A DNA stretch of 64,000 nucleotides from Nonomuraea basaltis (GTDB lineage: Bacteria; Actinomycetota; Actinomycetes; Streptosporangiales; Streptosporangiaceae), in assembly GCF_005893125.1 (NCBI RefSeq), contig NZ_VCJS01000011.1, forward strand, positions 54,119 through 118,118, read 5' to 3'. Positions 25,359-32,719 of this stretch are shown piece by piece. The position numbers and the translations under genes are program-made. Within the stretch, counting starts at the first letter, position 1, and every line of letters starts with the position of its first letter. Below the pieces are notes generated by a model. That model saw only the letters and a list, made by a program, of their open reading frames with translations, was not told the origin of the DNA and made no database searches.

Positions 25359-25500
25359 CGAGGTGGTCACGGTTGCGCTGATCTATCGTCCAATGTGCAC
25401 AAGCTGTGATCGAGATGCGGTTTCTGGGATTGAGTAACGGGGCATTTCGGTCGTACCGGGGAGTGTTCCCGCGGGGGGCACAGGGAACGGGGAGGTGGGT

Positions 25501-25932
25501 GTGTCAAGCGTGGTGCTGCTGCCGTACGCGCCGTCCAGCGTCGCCGTTGCCCGCCAGCGTCTGAGCACTGACCTGCAGGACAGTGGGGTGTTCGCCACCG
25601 CGATCGACGATGCGGTGCTCGTGGTGAGCGAGTTGCTGAGCAACGCGCTGCGGCACGCTCATCCGCTGCCGTCGGGAATGGTGCGGGTGACCTGGCTGTG
25701 TAGCGACGATCACATCGAGGTGGCGGTCAGCGACGGAGGTGCGGCCACGGAGCCGCGGGCGGGCCGCCCGACCCTGTCCTCGCTCGGAGGCCGGGGGCTC
25801 GGCATCGTGGAATACGTGGCGGAGAGCTGGGGAGTGCGCCACGACGGCGACACGACCACCGTGTGGGCCATCCTGCCCGCCCCCAAGGGATCGATGAACG
25901 GGCAGGTCCCGGCACTCAAAGAGGCCGGGTAG
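25501..25932 (+). CDS. ATP-binding protein, anti-sigma-factor-kinase (SpoIIAB/RsbW-like) family
   Basis: A 143-aa HATPase_c-type protein. Motifs: the VSELLSNALRHAH N-box, VAVSDGGAA and a short G-rich GRGLGIVEYVAESWG. Proteins like this are abundant in actinomycetes, where they act as serine kinases/anti-sigma factors that partner with STAS proteins. Two STAS genes are in this window (29576 and 45600) but neither is adjacent. GTG at 25501 is used for its GGGGAGG site 5 nt upstream; a GTG two codons earlier is possible. The end overlaps the convergent YidC gene by 17 bases. Confidence 0.85.
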   Translation: MSSVVLLPYAPSSVAVARQRLSTDLQDSGVFATAIDDAVLVVSELLSNALRHAHPLPSGMVRVTWLCSDDHIEVAVSDGGAATEPRAGRPTLSSLGGRGLGIVEYVAESWGVRHDGDTTTVWAILPAPKGSMNGQVPALKEAG

Positions 25933-26569
25933 CCAGCACCGCGCGCTCGCCGGTCGCCCACGCCGTGGACACCAGCAGATAGAGCCCGGCCGCGAGCGGG
26001 AGCACGAGCGCCGCCACCACGGAGCCGTACGGCAGCAGCCGCATGATCTTCCTCATCAGCTCCGGCTGCTCCTCGGCGATCTCGGTGTTCTTGGCGATGT
26101 GCTTTGCGGACAGCCATGCCACCGCTGTGACCAGGGCGATGACCAGAACAAAGACCAAAAATGGGGCACTGGCCAGACCGTAATTAGCGATCACGCCCGC
26201 CACCTGGTGACCCAGCGGCGCCCCGAACAAATCGTGACCGGCCAGCGCCGTCGGGTGAGTGGCCACGCGGTACATCAGCCACATGAACGGCAGCTGCGCC
26301 AGCATCGGCAGGAACCCGGCGAACGGCGAGCTGCCCTCCTTGGCATACAGCGCGGACGTCTCCTTGGCCAGCCGCTCGGGGTTGCGCCTGTAGCGCTTCT
26401 GCAGCTCCCGCAGCTTGGGCGCGATGCGCTCGCGGATCTTCGCCGTACGGGCCTGGCGGACGTTGAGCGGCAGCAGCATGAGCCGCACGGCCACCGTGAA
26501 CAGCACGATCCCGAGCGCCGCGTGGCCGCCGGCCATGCTGATGACGAACGTGACAAGAGAATCGATCAT
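25916..26569 (-). CDS. Second YidC/Oxa1-family membrane insertase
   Basis: A 217-aa short YidC homologue without a signal sequence or the large periplasmic domain. Membrane segments follow the family: an opening helix, the basic cytoplasmic loop with VRLMLLPLNVRQARTAKIRERIAPKLRELQKRY, the LPMLAQLPFMWLMYRVA helix, and two C-terminal helices. The chromosome's main YidC should be elsewhere near oriC, so this is a paralogue with perhaps narrower clients. It is third in a minus-strand set after a 57-aa membrane protein and DUF6412. The ATG at 26569 has GAAGGG 4 nt upstream. Confidence 0.87.
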   Translation of the reverse strand: MIDSLVTFVISMAGGHAALGIVLFTVAVRLMLLPLNVRQARTAKIRERIAPKLRELQKRYRRNPERLAKETSALYAKEGSSPFAGFLPMLAQLPFMWLMYRVATHPTALAGHDLFGAPLGHQVAGVIANYGLASAPFLVFVLVIALVTAVAWLSAKHIAKNTEIAEEQPELMRKIMRLLPYGSVVAALVLPLAAGLYLLVSTAWATGERAVLATRPL

Positions 26570-26647
26570 GAGCCCTTCGACCAATCGTGAGCTGAATCAG
26601 GGCTCACGACTCGGCGAGCCCCGCTTGTCAGAGGAAGCGGGGCCGGC

Positions 26648-26848
26648 CTAAGGGGCTCGTGGACGCGGACGTCCGGATGCGTCGGGGTCGCGCTGGCGCT
26701 GGAACGCCGTACGGCGTGCGTAAGTCAGCGGAAAGCTCGGTGGCTCCCCGCTGAGGGTGGGCAGCAGCGCGGCCGCCCACGTGGCCAGCAGCAGGATCGC
26801 CACCATGGTGATCCCGGCCAGCCACGGATCGAGCAGGAACAGCGTCAA
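26648..26848 (-). CDS. DUF6412 family membrane protein
   Basis: A 66-aa protein with one hydrophobic segment (about 8-29, DPWLAGITMVAILLLATWAAALLP) and an Arg/Pro-rich tail ending RPRPRAP. DUF6412 proteins occur beside the short YidC paralogue in streptomycetes, as here. The start appears to be TTG at 26848, overlapping the stop of the upstream 57-aa gene (TTGA), which implies translational coupling. There is no separate ribosome site. An internal ATG would cut into the hydrophobic segment. Function unknown. Confidence 0.7.
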   Translation of the reverse strand: MTLFLLDPWLAGITMVAILLLATWAAALLPTLSGEPPSFPLTYARRTAFQRQRDPDASGRPRPRAP

Positions 26849-27018
26849 TGTGATCGGGAGGACTTGCCCACAACGGTGACCGTGATGAAGACGAGCAGAG
26901 CGACCACACCCACGATCAGAGCGACCTTGAGCAAGCCTGCCAGCAGCGGCAGCAGGAAGTTGAACAGCACGAAGAGACCCAGCAAGGTCCCTATGACGAG
27001 CATCACGACTCTACTCAT
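26845..27018 (-). CDS. 57-aa hydrophobic membrane protein
   Basis: A short gene: ATG at 27018 (MSRVVMLVIGTLLG...), 57 codons, stop overlapping the TTG of DUF6412. Two hydrophobic segments (about 4-28 and 32-51) are joined at a lone lysine, with a basic tail GKSSRSH. A GGTGG sequence sits 4 bases upstream of the start. The frame is supported by the exact stop/start overlap and consistent hydrophobicity, not by homology. It leads a probable three-gene operon with DUF6412 and the YidC paralogue and is divergent from the response regulator gene. Confidence 0.65.
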   Translation of the reverse strand: MSRVVMLVIGTLLGLFVLFNFLLPLLAGLLKVALIVGVVALLVFITVTVVGKSSRSH

Positions 27019-27100
27019 GCAGCCACCGTACGTCCTCCCGGCATGATCCGCGAGGCTTACGAACCAATGACGTCCATGTCACTTCCGGGTCGCTGGGCCA

Positions 27101-27106
27101 TACCGT
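27101..27106 (+). promoter_or_regulatory. -10 box TACCGT of the response regulator gene
   Basis: TACCGT ends 6 bases before the GTG at 27113 without a ribosome site, as expected for a leaderless transcript. Confidence 0.5.
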
Positions 27107-27112
27107 GAAGTA

Positions 27113-27811
27113 GTGAACACGCGCATCCTGGTGGTCGATGACGATCCGACCGTCTCCGAGGTCGTTGCCCGCTATCTGGAGCGCGACGGGCACGAGGTGG
27201 AATGCGTCGGGGACGGCGCCGAGGCGCTGCGCCGGGCGCTGGCGCATCCGCCGGACCTGATGGTGCTCGACCTGATGCTGCCCAAGATCGACGGCCTGCA
27301 GGTGTGCAGGAAGCTCAGGGAGCGCTGGCCGGTGCCGGTGATCATGCTGACCGCGCTCGGTGAGGAGATCGACCGGGTGGTCGGCCTGGAGACGGGGGCC
27401 GACGACTACGTGACCAAGCCGTTCAGCCCGCGCGAGCTGGCGCTGCGCGTGCAGTCCGTGCTGCGGCGGGCCCGGGGCGCCTCCATCACCGGCGGCACCG
27501 GCGTGCTGCGCGACGCGGACCTGGTGGTGGACGTGGGGGCCCACGAGGTACGGCTGCGCGGCGGCGAGGTGATGCTGACCGCCCGGGAGTTCGATCTGCT
27601 GGCGTACCTCATGCGCAACCCACGCCAGGCCTTCAGCCGGTCGGCGCTGCTCAATCAGGTGTGGGGGTGGTCGTTCGGCGACTCGTCCACCGTGACGGTG
27701 CACGTCCGGCGGCTGCGGGAGAAGATCGAGCCCGACCCGACCGCGCCGCGCCGGATCGTCACGGTGTGGGGCGTCGGATACCGGTACGAACCGCTGGACG
27801 GTGATTCGTGA
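27113..27811 (+). CDS. OmpR/PhoB-family response regulator
   Basis: 232 residues. The receiver domain (1-120) has the acidic DDD pocket (VVDDDPT), the phospho-acceptor in VLDLMLPKIDG, the TAL switch threonine and KPFSPREL lysine. The winged-helix DNA-binding domain (130-230) has LTAREFDLLAYLMRNP and VHVRRLREKIEPDPTAPRRIVTVWGVGYRY. It is co-transcribed with the histidine kinase that overlaps its stop (GTGATG). Target genes are not evident. Confidence 0.93.
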   Translation: MNTRILVVDDDPTVSEVVARYLERDGHEVECVGDGAEALRRALAHPPDLMVLDLMLPKIDGLQVCRKLRERWPVPVIMLTALGEEIDRVVGLETGADDYVTKPFSPRELALRVQSVLRRARGASITGGTGVLRDADLVVDVGAHEVRLRGGEVMLTAREFDLLAYLMRNPRQAFSRSALLNQVWGWSFGDSSTVTVHVRRLREKIEPDPTAPRRIVTVWGVGYRYEPLDGDS

Positions 27812-28926
27812 TGACGCTCGCGATGCCGCCGCCCGCCGAGCAGCTGCCGATGGTCGTGGCCGTCACCGCCGGGCTCGGGCTGCTGATCGCGCTGGCGGGC
27901 ATCGGGGTGATGTGGCGGCTGCGTACCAGGTCCATCGGGGTGATGCTGGCCGTGGTCGTGGTGGTCGCCGTGGCGGCCACGCTGGCCGGCGTCGTGGCGA
28001 TCATCATGAAGATGCTGCTTGAGGGGGTCGTCAGGGACTTCGTGCTGAGCGTGGTGGCCGTCGGCGGGCTGGTGGGGTTGGGCGTCGCGTTCGTGCTGGC
28101 CAAACGGGTGGTGAGGGAGAGCAGGCGGCTCGTGGCGGCCGTACGCGACATGCCGTTCGCAGCACCCCAGGGGCTGCCCGCCGAGCTGCAGGAGATCGCC
28201 AACACGCTGGAGGAGGCGTACGCGCGGGAGCAGGCCCTCGAGGGGGCGCGGCGCGAGCTCGTCGCCTGGGTGAGCCACGACCTGCGGACGCCGCTGGCCG
28301 GGATGCGGGCCATGGCCGAGGCGCTCGAGGACGGGGTGGTGACGTCCCCGAGGACGGTCTCGCGCTACCACCGGCAGATCAAACTGGAGGTGGAGCGGCT
28401 CTCCTCGATGGTCGACGACCTGTTCGAGCTGTCGCGCATCCACGCCGGGGCCCTGCGTCTCTCGCGGGCCCGGATCGGGCTGGCCGACCTCGTCGCCGAC
28501 ACGCTGGACGGCGCCGAGCCGCTCGCCAGGGCCAAGGGTGTGGTGCTCACGGCCGAGGCGGCGGCGGCCGTGCCGGTGGAGGCCGACGCCGGGGCGCTGG
28601 GGCGGGCACTCGGGAACCTCGTGGTCAACGCCATCCGGCACACGCCGTCGGACCGGACCGTGGTGCTGCGGGCCGGAGTGGACGAGGGGATGGCGTGCGT
28701 GTCGGTGACGGACTGTTGCGGGGGCATTCCCGAGGAGGATCTGCCCCGGGTGTTCGAGGTGGCCTTCCGGGGGGAGGCGGCTCGGACACCCAGCGTCGAT
28801 GGTGGCGCGGGGCTCGGGCTGGCCATCGCACAGGGCATCGTGGAGGCGCACGACGGGGTGATCGAGGTGGTCAACGAGGGGCCGGGGTGCCGCTTCGAGA
28901 TCCGGCTTCCCCTGGTCAGCGGCTGA
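27808..28926 (+). CDS. Membrane sensor histidine kinase
   Basis: A 372-aa kinase paired with the upstream regulator. Three or so membrane helices fill the first 110 residues with almost no outer domain, so it likely senses within the membrane or through a partner. A short linker leads to HisKA with WVSHDLRTPLAGM (phospho-His about 155), an N-box NLVVNAIRHTPSD, and the G-loop GAGLGLAIAQGIVEAHDG. The start overlaps the regulator's stop: GTG 27808 or ATG 27811. The 3' end overlaps the convergent gene by 11 bases. Without a large sensor domain the signal is unknown. Confidence 0.9.
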   Translation: MMTLAMPPPAEQLPMVVAVTAGLGLLIALAGIGVMWRLRTRSIGVMLAVVVVVAVAATLAGVVAIIMKMLLEGVVRDFVLSVVAVGGLVGLGVAFVLAKRVVRESRRLVAAVRDMPFAAPQGLPAELQEIANTLEEAYAREQALEGARRELVAWVSHDLRTPLAGMRAMAEALEDGVVTSPRTVSRYHRQIKLEVERLSSMVDDLFELSRIHAGALRLSRARIGLADLVADTLDGAEPLARAKGVVLTAEAAAAVPVEADAGALGRALGNLVVNAIRHTPSDRTVVLRAGVDEGMACVSVTDCCGGIPEEDLPRVFEVAFRGEAARTPSVDGGAGLGLAIAQGIVEAHDGVIEVVNEGPGCRFEIRLPLVSG

Positions 28927-29389
28927 CGGCCGGTCCCTGCAGCGCGCTCCGGGGGCCGGTGCCGTTTTCCGAGAGATCCGGTGTTTCGGTGGTTTCCGTT
29001 GTTTCGCTCGTATCCCGATGCGTACCGAATGACTCAAGCATTGCCCGATATGTCGGGCATGGCCAGCGCCACATGCAGCTCCGGCACCGCAGGATCGGGT
29101 GCGCGGTGTCACTGGTGATGCCGCCCGCGTCCCGCGGCTGGTGGAGATCGAGCAGCCTGAGCCCGAGCTCCGAGAATCTGAGCAGATCGGTACGGGCTCC
29201 GGCGAGGAACTCGAGGTCCTCGGTCGCGAGCCGGGTGCGGACGGGGACGTAGCCTTCGTGGTTCACCAGGCCGCGGAGGCGCCCTGCTTCGTCATGCCAT
29301 GAGGTGGCCTTTTCTGTGCGGATGAGGATGGACTCCAGGCGTTCTCGGAGCCCTTGACGCTGAGGATCTTCAGGTTTCTCTGCTTTCAT
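28916..29389 (-). CDS. Hypothetical protein with a C-terminal CxxCxxxWPCP motif
   Basis: 157 residues, soluble and charged. The N-terminal half is helical and Arg/Glu-rich. Near residue 100 lies RCRSCMWRWPCPTYRAM, with three cysteines that could bind metal or be redox-active; WPCPT motifs are found in small actinobacterial hypothetical proteins. A Thr/Glu repeat (SETTETTETP) and low-complexity tail follow. No domain is recognised. It overlaps the convergent kinase gene by 11 bases. Start ATG at 29389; upstream is a 186-base gap with the STAS promoter. Confidence 0.6.
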   Translation of the reverse strand: MKAEKPEDPQRQGLRERLESILIRTEKATSWHDEAGRLRGLVNHEGYVPVRTRLATEDLEFLAGARTDLLRFSELGLRLLDLHQPRDAGGITSDTAHPILRCRSCMWRWPCPTYRAMLESFGTHRDTSETTETTETPDLSENGTGPRSALQGPAVSR

Positions 29390-29563
29390 GATGCGGGGCC
29401 CGTTTGGCGTGCCCTGGTCCCTCCTTCTCGGTGTGGTGACGGCTGTTTCGGTGTCACGCTGTCAAGCTTCGCGTACTCTCCGTTTCCATGAAGCCCAAAC
29501 GGAGGACAAAAACCTGTGGTTGCCCTATCGGCGTGACAACGTGACCGGAAGCTCTCGCGCCGC

Positions 29564-29569
29564 TAGCCT
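29564..29569 (+). promoter_or_regulatory. -10 box TAGCCT of the STAS gene
   Basis: TAGCCT ends 6 bases before the GTG at 29576, with no ribosome site. Confidence 0.5.
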
Positions 29570-29575
29570 GCCCAT

Positions 29576-29923
29576 GTGGAGCTCAAGGTCTCGACTCGAT
29601 CACATGCCGGGTGCGCACTCGTTGCCGTCACCGGGGAAATCGACCTCTATACGGCGCCTCGCCTGCAGTCGGAGTTCACTCGGCTGCTGCAGGACGGGCC
29701 CAGCCGGGTGGTCATCGACATGTCCGCCGTGGATTTCTGCGACTCCACGGGGATGAATGTGCTGCTGTCGGCGCTCAAACGGATGAAGGAGCAGGGCGGG
29801 TCTCTCGAGGTGGCCGCCCCTCGTCCCGCCGTACGCAAGATCCTGCAGGTCACCGGGCTGGATTCGGTGTTCACCGTGCATGATGAGGTGCCGCAGGAGT
29901 TCCTCATCACCGAGCGATCATGA
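29576..29923 (+). CDS. STAS-domain anti-sigma factor antagonist
   Basis: A 115-aa single STAS domain. It has the beta-strand VAVTGEIDLYTAPRLQ, the phosphorylation helix motif DFCDSTGMNVLL (serine at the DSTG turn) and the usual C-terminal helix. Such proteins free a sigma factor by binding an anti-sigma ATPase when unphosphorylated. The 25501 ATPase lies 3.6 kb upstream and is a candidate partner by proximity alone. GTG start with TAGCCT box; no operon partner adjacent. Confidence 0.88.
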   Translation: MELKVSTRSHAGCALVAVTGEIDLYTAPRLQSEFTRLLQDGPSRVVIDMSAVDFCDSTGMNVLLSALKRMKEQGGSLEVAAPRPAVRKILQVTGLDSVFTVHDEVPQEFLITERS

Positions 29924-30009
29924 CGGAAGCCGTACGCGAACGCGGGGACGGTGGTCGCTCAGGCGATGCCGTCGCCGGGTTCGCTTTTAGACGTCGAGTG
30001 GACGCCGCA

Positions 30010-30105
30010 TCGCATGGGCGCCGAGCGGTCACCGTGTCGCATGGGCGTCTGACGGGCACTGCGTCGTATGGGTGTCGGGCAGGTACCGTCGTACAGGCGC
30101 ATGGC
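30010..30105. repeat. Degenerate 27-bp tandem repeat
   Basis: Two 27-bp units begin TCGCATGGGCG (30010-30036, 30037-30063), followed by a 25-base unit TCGTATGGGTG (30064-30088) and a weaker fourth from 30089. They share spaced blocks (CATGGGCG, CGG, CAC/TAC, GCG). The 320-base gap between the STAS and glycosyltransferase genes holds only this. A plus frame would give nonapeptide SHGRLTGTA-like repeats, but no start or family supports coding. Confidence 0.6.
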
Positions 30106-30243
30106 GGCGGCCTGCTGGGTGCGCGCCGGGCCCGTGGCGGCGCGTGCTGGGTCGGTGGTGCTGTACTGGGCGCTGGGTTGGTGGCGTATCGGTGAAGGGT
30201 TGGGTCTGGGCGGCGATGTCCTGTTCGATGGGGGTGACGGTCA

Positions 30244-30972
30244 GTGAGCGGTGATACGGCGGTCATCATTCCTGCCGCCAACGAAGCCGACCGCATCGCG
30301 GCCACCGTCAAGGCCGCCGCGGCCCTGCCCGGCGTGGATCTCGTCGTGGTCGTGGACGACGGCTCGCGTGACCGGACCGGCAGGGTGGCGCGCGCGGCGG
30401 GGGCCCGTGTGGTGCGGCACAGCCGCAACCGGGGCAAGGCCGCGGCCATGGAGACGGGAGCGGAGGCCGTACGCCTCCTGGACGAGGATGCCACTCCCCG
30501 CCACCTGCTCTTCCTCGACGCCGACCTCGGCGAGACGGCCAGCGCCGCGGCGCCGCTCATCGAGCCCGTACGCGCCTCCAAGGCCGACATGACCATCGCC
30601 GTGTTCACGACCAGGGTGAGGCTCGGCGGCCACGGCTTAGTCGTACGCCTGTCCAGGGAGGGCATCCGCCGGGCCACCGGCTCGGAGTTCGCCCAGCCCC
30701 TCAACGGCCAGCGCTGCCTCACCAGAGCCGCCTTCGAAGCGGCCCGGCCGCTGGCGCACGGGTTCGGCGTGGAGACCGCGCTGACGATCGACCTGCTCCG
30801 CAAGGCGTACCGGGTCACGGAGGTCGAGGTCGACATGGCGCATCGAGCCACGGGAACGGATTGGCGGGCGCAGCTCCACCGCGCGATCCAACTCCGGGAC
30901 GTGGCACGCGCCCTCGCCACCCGAGACCCGCTCATCACCGAAAATCTCAACAAATTCCACCCCAAACGCTGA
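30244..30972 (+). CDS. Family 2 glycosyltransferase (GT-A fold)
   Basis: A 242-aa soluble or peripheral enzyme: VIIPAANEADRI, VVVDDGSRDRTG and the DADLG metal motif show a nucleotide-sugar-dependent GT2, near dolichol/polyprenyl-phosphate mannose or glucose synthases. The acceptor is probably a polyprenyl phosphate. It is followed by two GT-C membrane enzymes (31067, 35217), which use polyprenyl-phosphate sugars, so it may make their donor. GTG start at 30244. Conserved C-terminal EVEVDMAHRATGTDWR region. No membrane helix is evident. Confidence 0.82.
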   Translation: MSGDTAVIIPAANEADRIAATVKAAAALPGVDLVVVVDDGSRDRTGRVARAAGARVVRHSRNRGKAAAMETGAEAVRLLDEDATPRHLLFLDADLGETASAAAPLIEPVRASKADMTIAVFTTRVRLGGHGLVVRLSREGIRRATGSEFAQPLNGQRCLTRAAFEAARPLAHGFGVETALTIDLLRKAYRVTEVEVDMAHRATGTDWRAQLHRAIQLRDVARALATRDPLITENLNKFHPKR

Positions 30973-31066
30973 CCACCTTCTCGGGAAGCGGCACGACGCC
31001 GCTGACATTGCTTCCCCGGGCCGGTCATCCACAGGGAGCCGCCGTCCGGCCGGAGGCGTCTGGCGA

Positions 31067-32719
31067 GTGTGCTGGAATTTGCGGGTGACTTCGGAGACGC
31101 GGCACGACAAGGCACGAGGCCGGCTCGCACGAGCGGCCACCGGGGCGATCGGTGTCTCGATCCTGCTGACGATCACCATCGGCCTCCTCGGCCCTTCGGC
31201 CATGGTCCCCGCTTTGAGCGGCCCCGCCTGGCATCCGCCGTACTCTCTCGACGTCCACCCCGCCCCCCATCTGGTGATCGCCCTCGCCGCGGCCGCGCTC
31301 ATCCTCGGCGGCCTCGGCCTCTTGGCCGCCCTGCTCGCGATCCGCGCCTCACCCACGGCCGAGGCCAGAGTCCCGATCGCGGTCGGATCCGGTTCCGAGA
31401 GCCGCGCGCCGGCCGCATCCGACCATGAGACCGGTCGTCCGGGGCCGGCCGGGGAGGCCGGGTCGGGTGGGCGTCGGGGCCTGCCGAGTTCGCGACTGCT
31501 CGTGCTCATGGGATGCCTGGCCGCCGGGGTCCTCGCGTTCCTTCCCCCCTCGGGCTCCGGCGACCACCTCAACTACGCCGCGTACGGCCGCATGGTCACG
31601 ATGGGCCTCAGCCCGTACACCCATGGCGCGGTCGATCTGCCGGGCGACCCCGTCACCGACGCGGTCGAGGAGCCGTGGCGTGAGGAGGCGAGCGTCTACG
31701 GTCCGGTGGCGACGGCCCTGCAGGCGGTCGCGAGCTGGGCGGGCGGTGACTCGCTCCGGCTGACGATCTTCGTGCTGGCCCTGTTCAACGCCGCCGCCTT
31801 CATCGCGACCGGCCTCCTCATCGACCGCTTCACCAGGGACGATCCGGCCAGGCGCCTGCGGGCCGCCCTGCTGTGGACTGCTAACCCACTGCTGCTCTAT
31901 CACCTGGTCGCGGGCATGCACGTGGATACCCTGGCCGTCGCCTGCATGGTCGCCGCGCTCCTGGCCAGGAGCCGCCCCGCGGGCTCGGGCGTCCTGCTCG
32001 GGCTGGGGGTGGCGATCAAGATCAATGCCGGTCTCGTGGCCCTCGGCCCGGCCTGGGAGCTACGCCGGCGTCCCGCCCGCCTGGCGCTCATGGCGGCCTG
32101 CGCCCTCGCGTTGGTGGTCGCCGGGTACGCGATCATCGGGTCGGAGGCGATCGCGCCGGTGACGCGCACCAGCAAGTCGATCTCGCACGCCTCTTTCTGG
32201 AAGCTCGTCCAGGGCTGGCTGCAGTCGATCGTGGGCACCGGTAGCGCGTACCGGGGGGAGATTCAGGTCGGCTCTCTGCTGGTGCTCGCGCTCGTCGCCT
32301 GGTGCCTGCTGCGCTGGGCCGGCCGTACGCACCGGTCGAGCGGGCACCACGGTGTGAACGGCGTGCGCGGGCTGGAGGCGCCGGTCGTGGCGGCGGGGTT
32401 GGTGGTGGCGTACCTGTTCGCGACCCCCTACATCCTGCCCTGGTACGACGGGCTGGCGTTCGGGATGCTGGCGCTCGTGACGGCCTCGGCGGTCGACGGG
32501 TTCGTGGTCGTTCACCTGCTGGCCCTGTCTCTCGCCTACCTGCCTGCCCGGGTTGACGGGCAGCCTGCGGACCTCGATTGGCTCAGGACCGTGGTCCGGC
32601 CTCAGATCGCGTGGGTGCTGCTTGCTCTGACCGTGGCCCTGGTGGTGTGGGCGTGGCGAGCTGCAGGGCGCGAACGCAGGCGGCCAGCGTCAGCGGGACG
32701 GCCACCGTCAGCGCCATAG
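31067..32719 (+). CDS. GT-C fold membrane glycosyltransferase (MptB/GT87-like)
   Basis: 550 residues with about twelve or more membrane helices. After the second helix is a disordered Ser/Gly/Pro stretch (about 105-145). The first large loop has SGDHLNYAAYGRMVTMGLSPYTHG with acidic residues expected for a polyprenyl-phosphate-mannose-dependent GT-C enzyme, and ANPLLLYHLVAGMHVDTLAVA is typical of MptB/GT87 relatives. It probably adds mannose or another hexose to a lipoglycan or wall polymer. The end overlaps the convergent 858-aa gene by 137 bases. Start GTG 31067 or GTG 31085. Confidence 0.78.
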   Translation: MCWNLRVTSETRHDKARGRLARAATGAIGVSILLTITIGLLGPSAMVPALSGPAWHPPYSLDVHPAPHLVIALAAAALILGGLGLLAALLAIRASPTAEARVPIAVGSGSESRAPAASDHETGRPGPAGEAGSGGRRGLPSSRLLVLMGCLAAGVLAFLPPSGSGDHLNYAAYGRMVTMGLSPYTHGAVDLPGDPVTDAVEEPWREEASVYGPVATALQAVASWAGGDSLRLTIFVLALFNAAAFIATGLLIDRFTRDDPARRLRAALLWTANPLLLYHLVAGMHVDTLAVACMVAALLARSRPAGSGVLLGLGVAIKINAGLVALGPAWELRRRPARLALMAACALALVVAGYAIIGSEAIAPVTRTSKSISHASFWKLVQGWLQSIVGTGSAYRGEIQVGSLLVLALVAWCLLRWAGRTHRSSGHHGVNGVRGLEAPVVAAGLVVAYLFATPYILPWYDGLAFGMLALVTASAVDGFVVVHLLALSLAYLPARVDGQPADLDWLRTVVRPQIAWVLLALTVALVVWAWRAAGRERRRPASAGRPPSAP

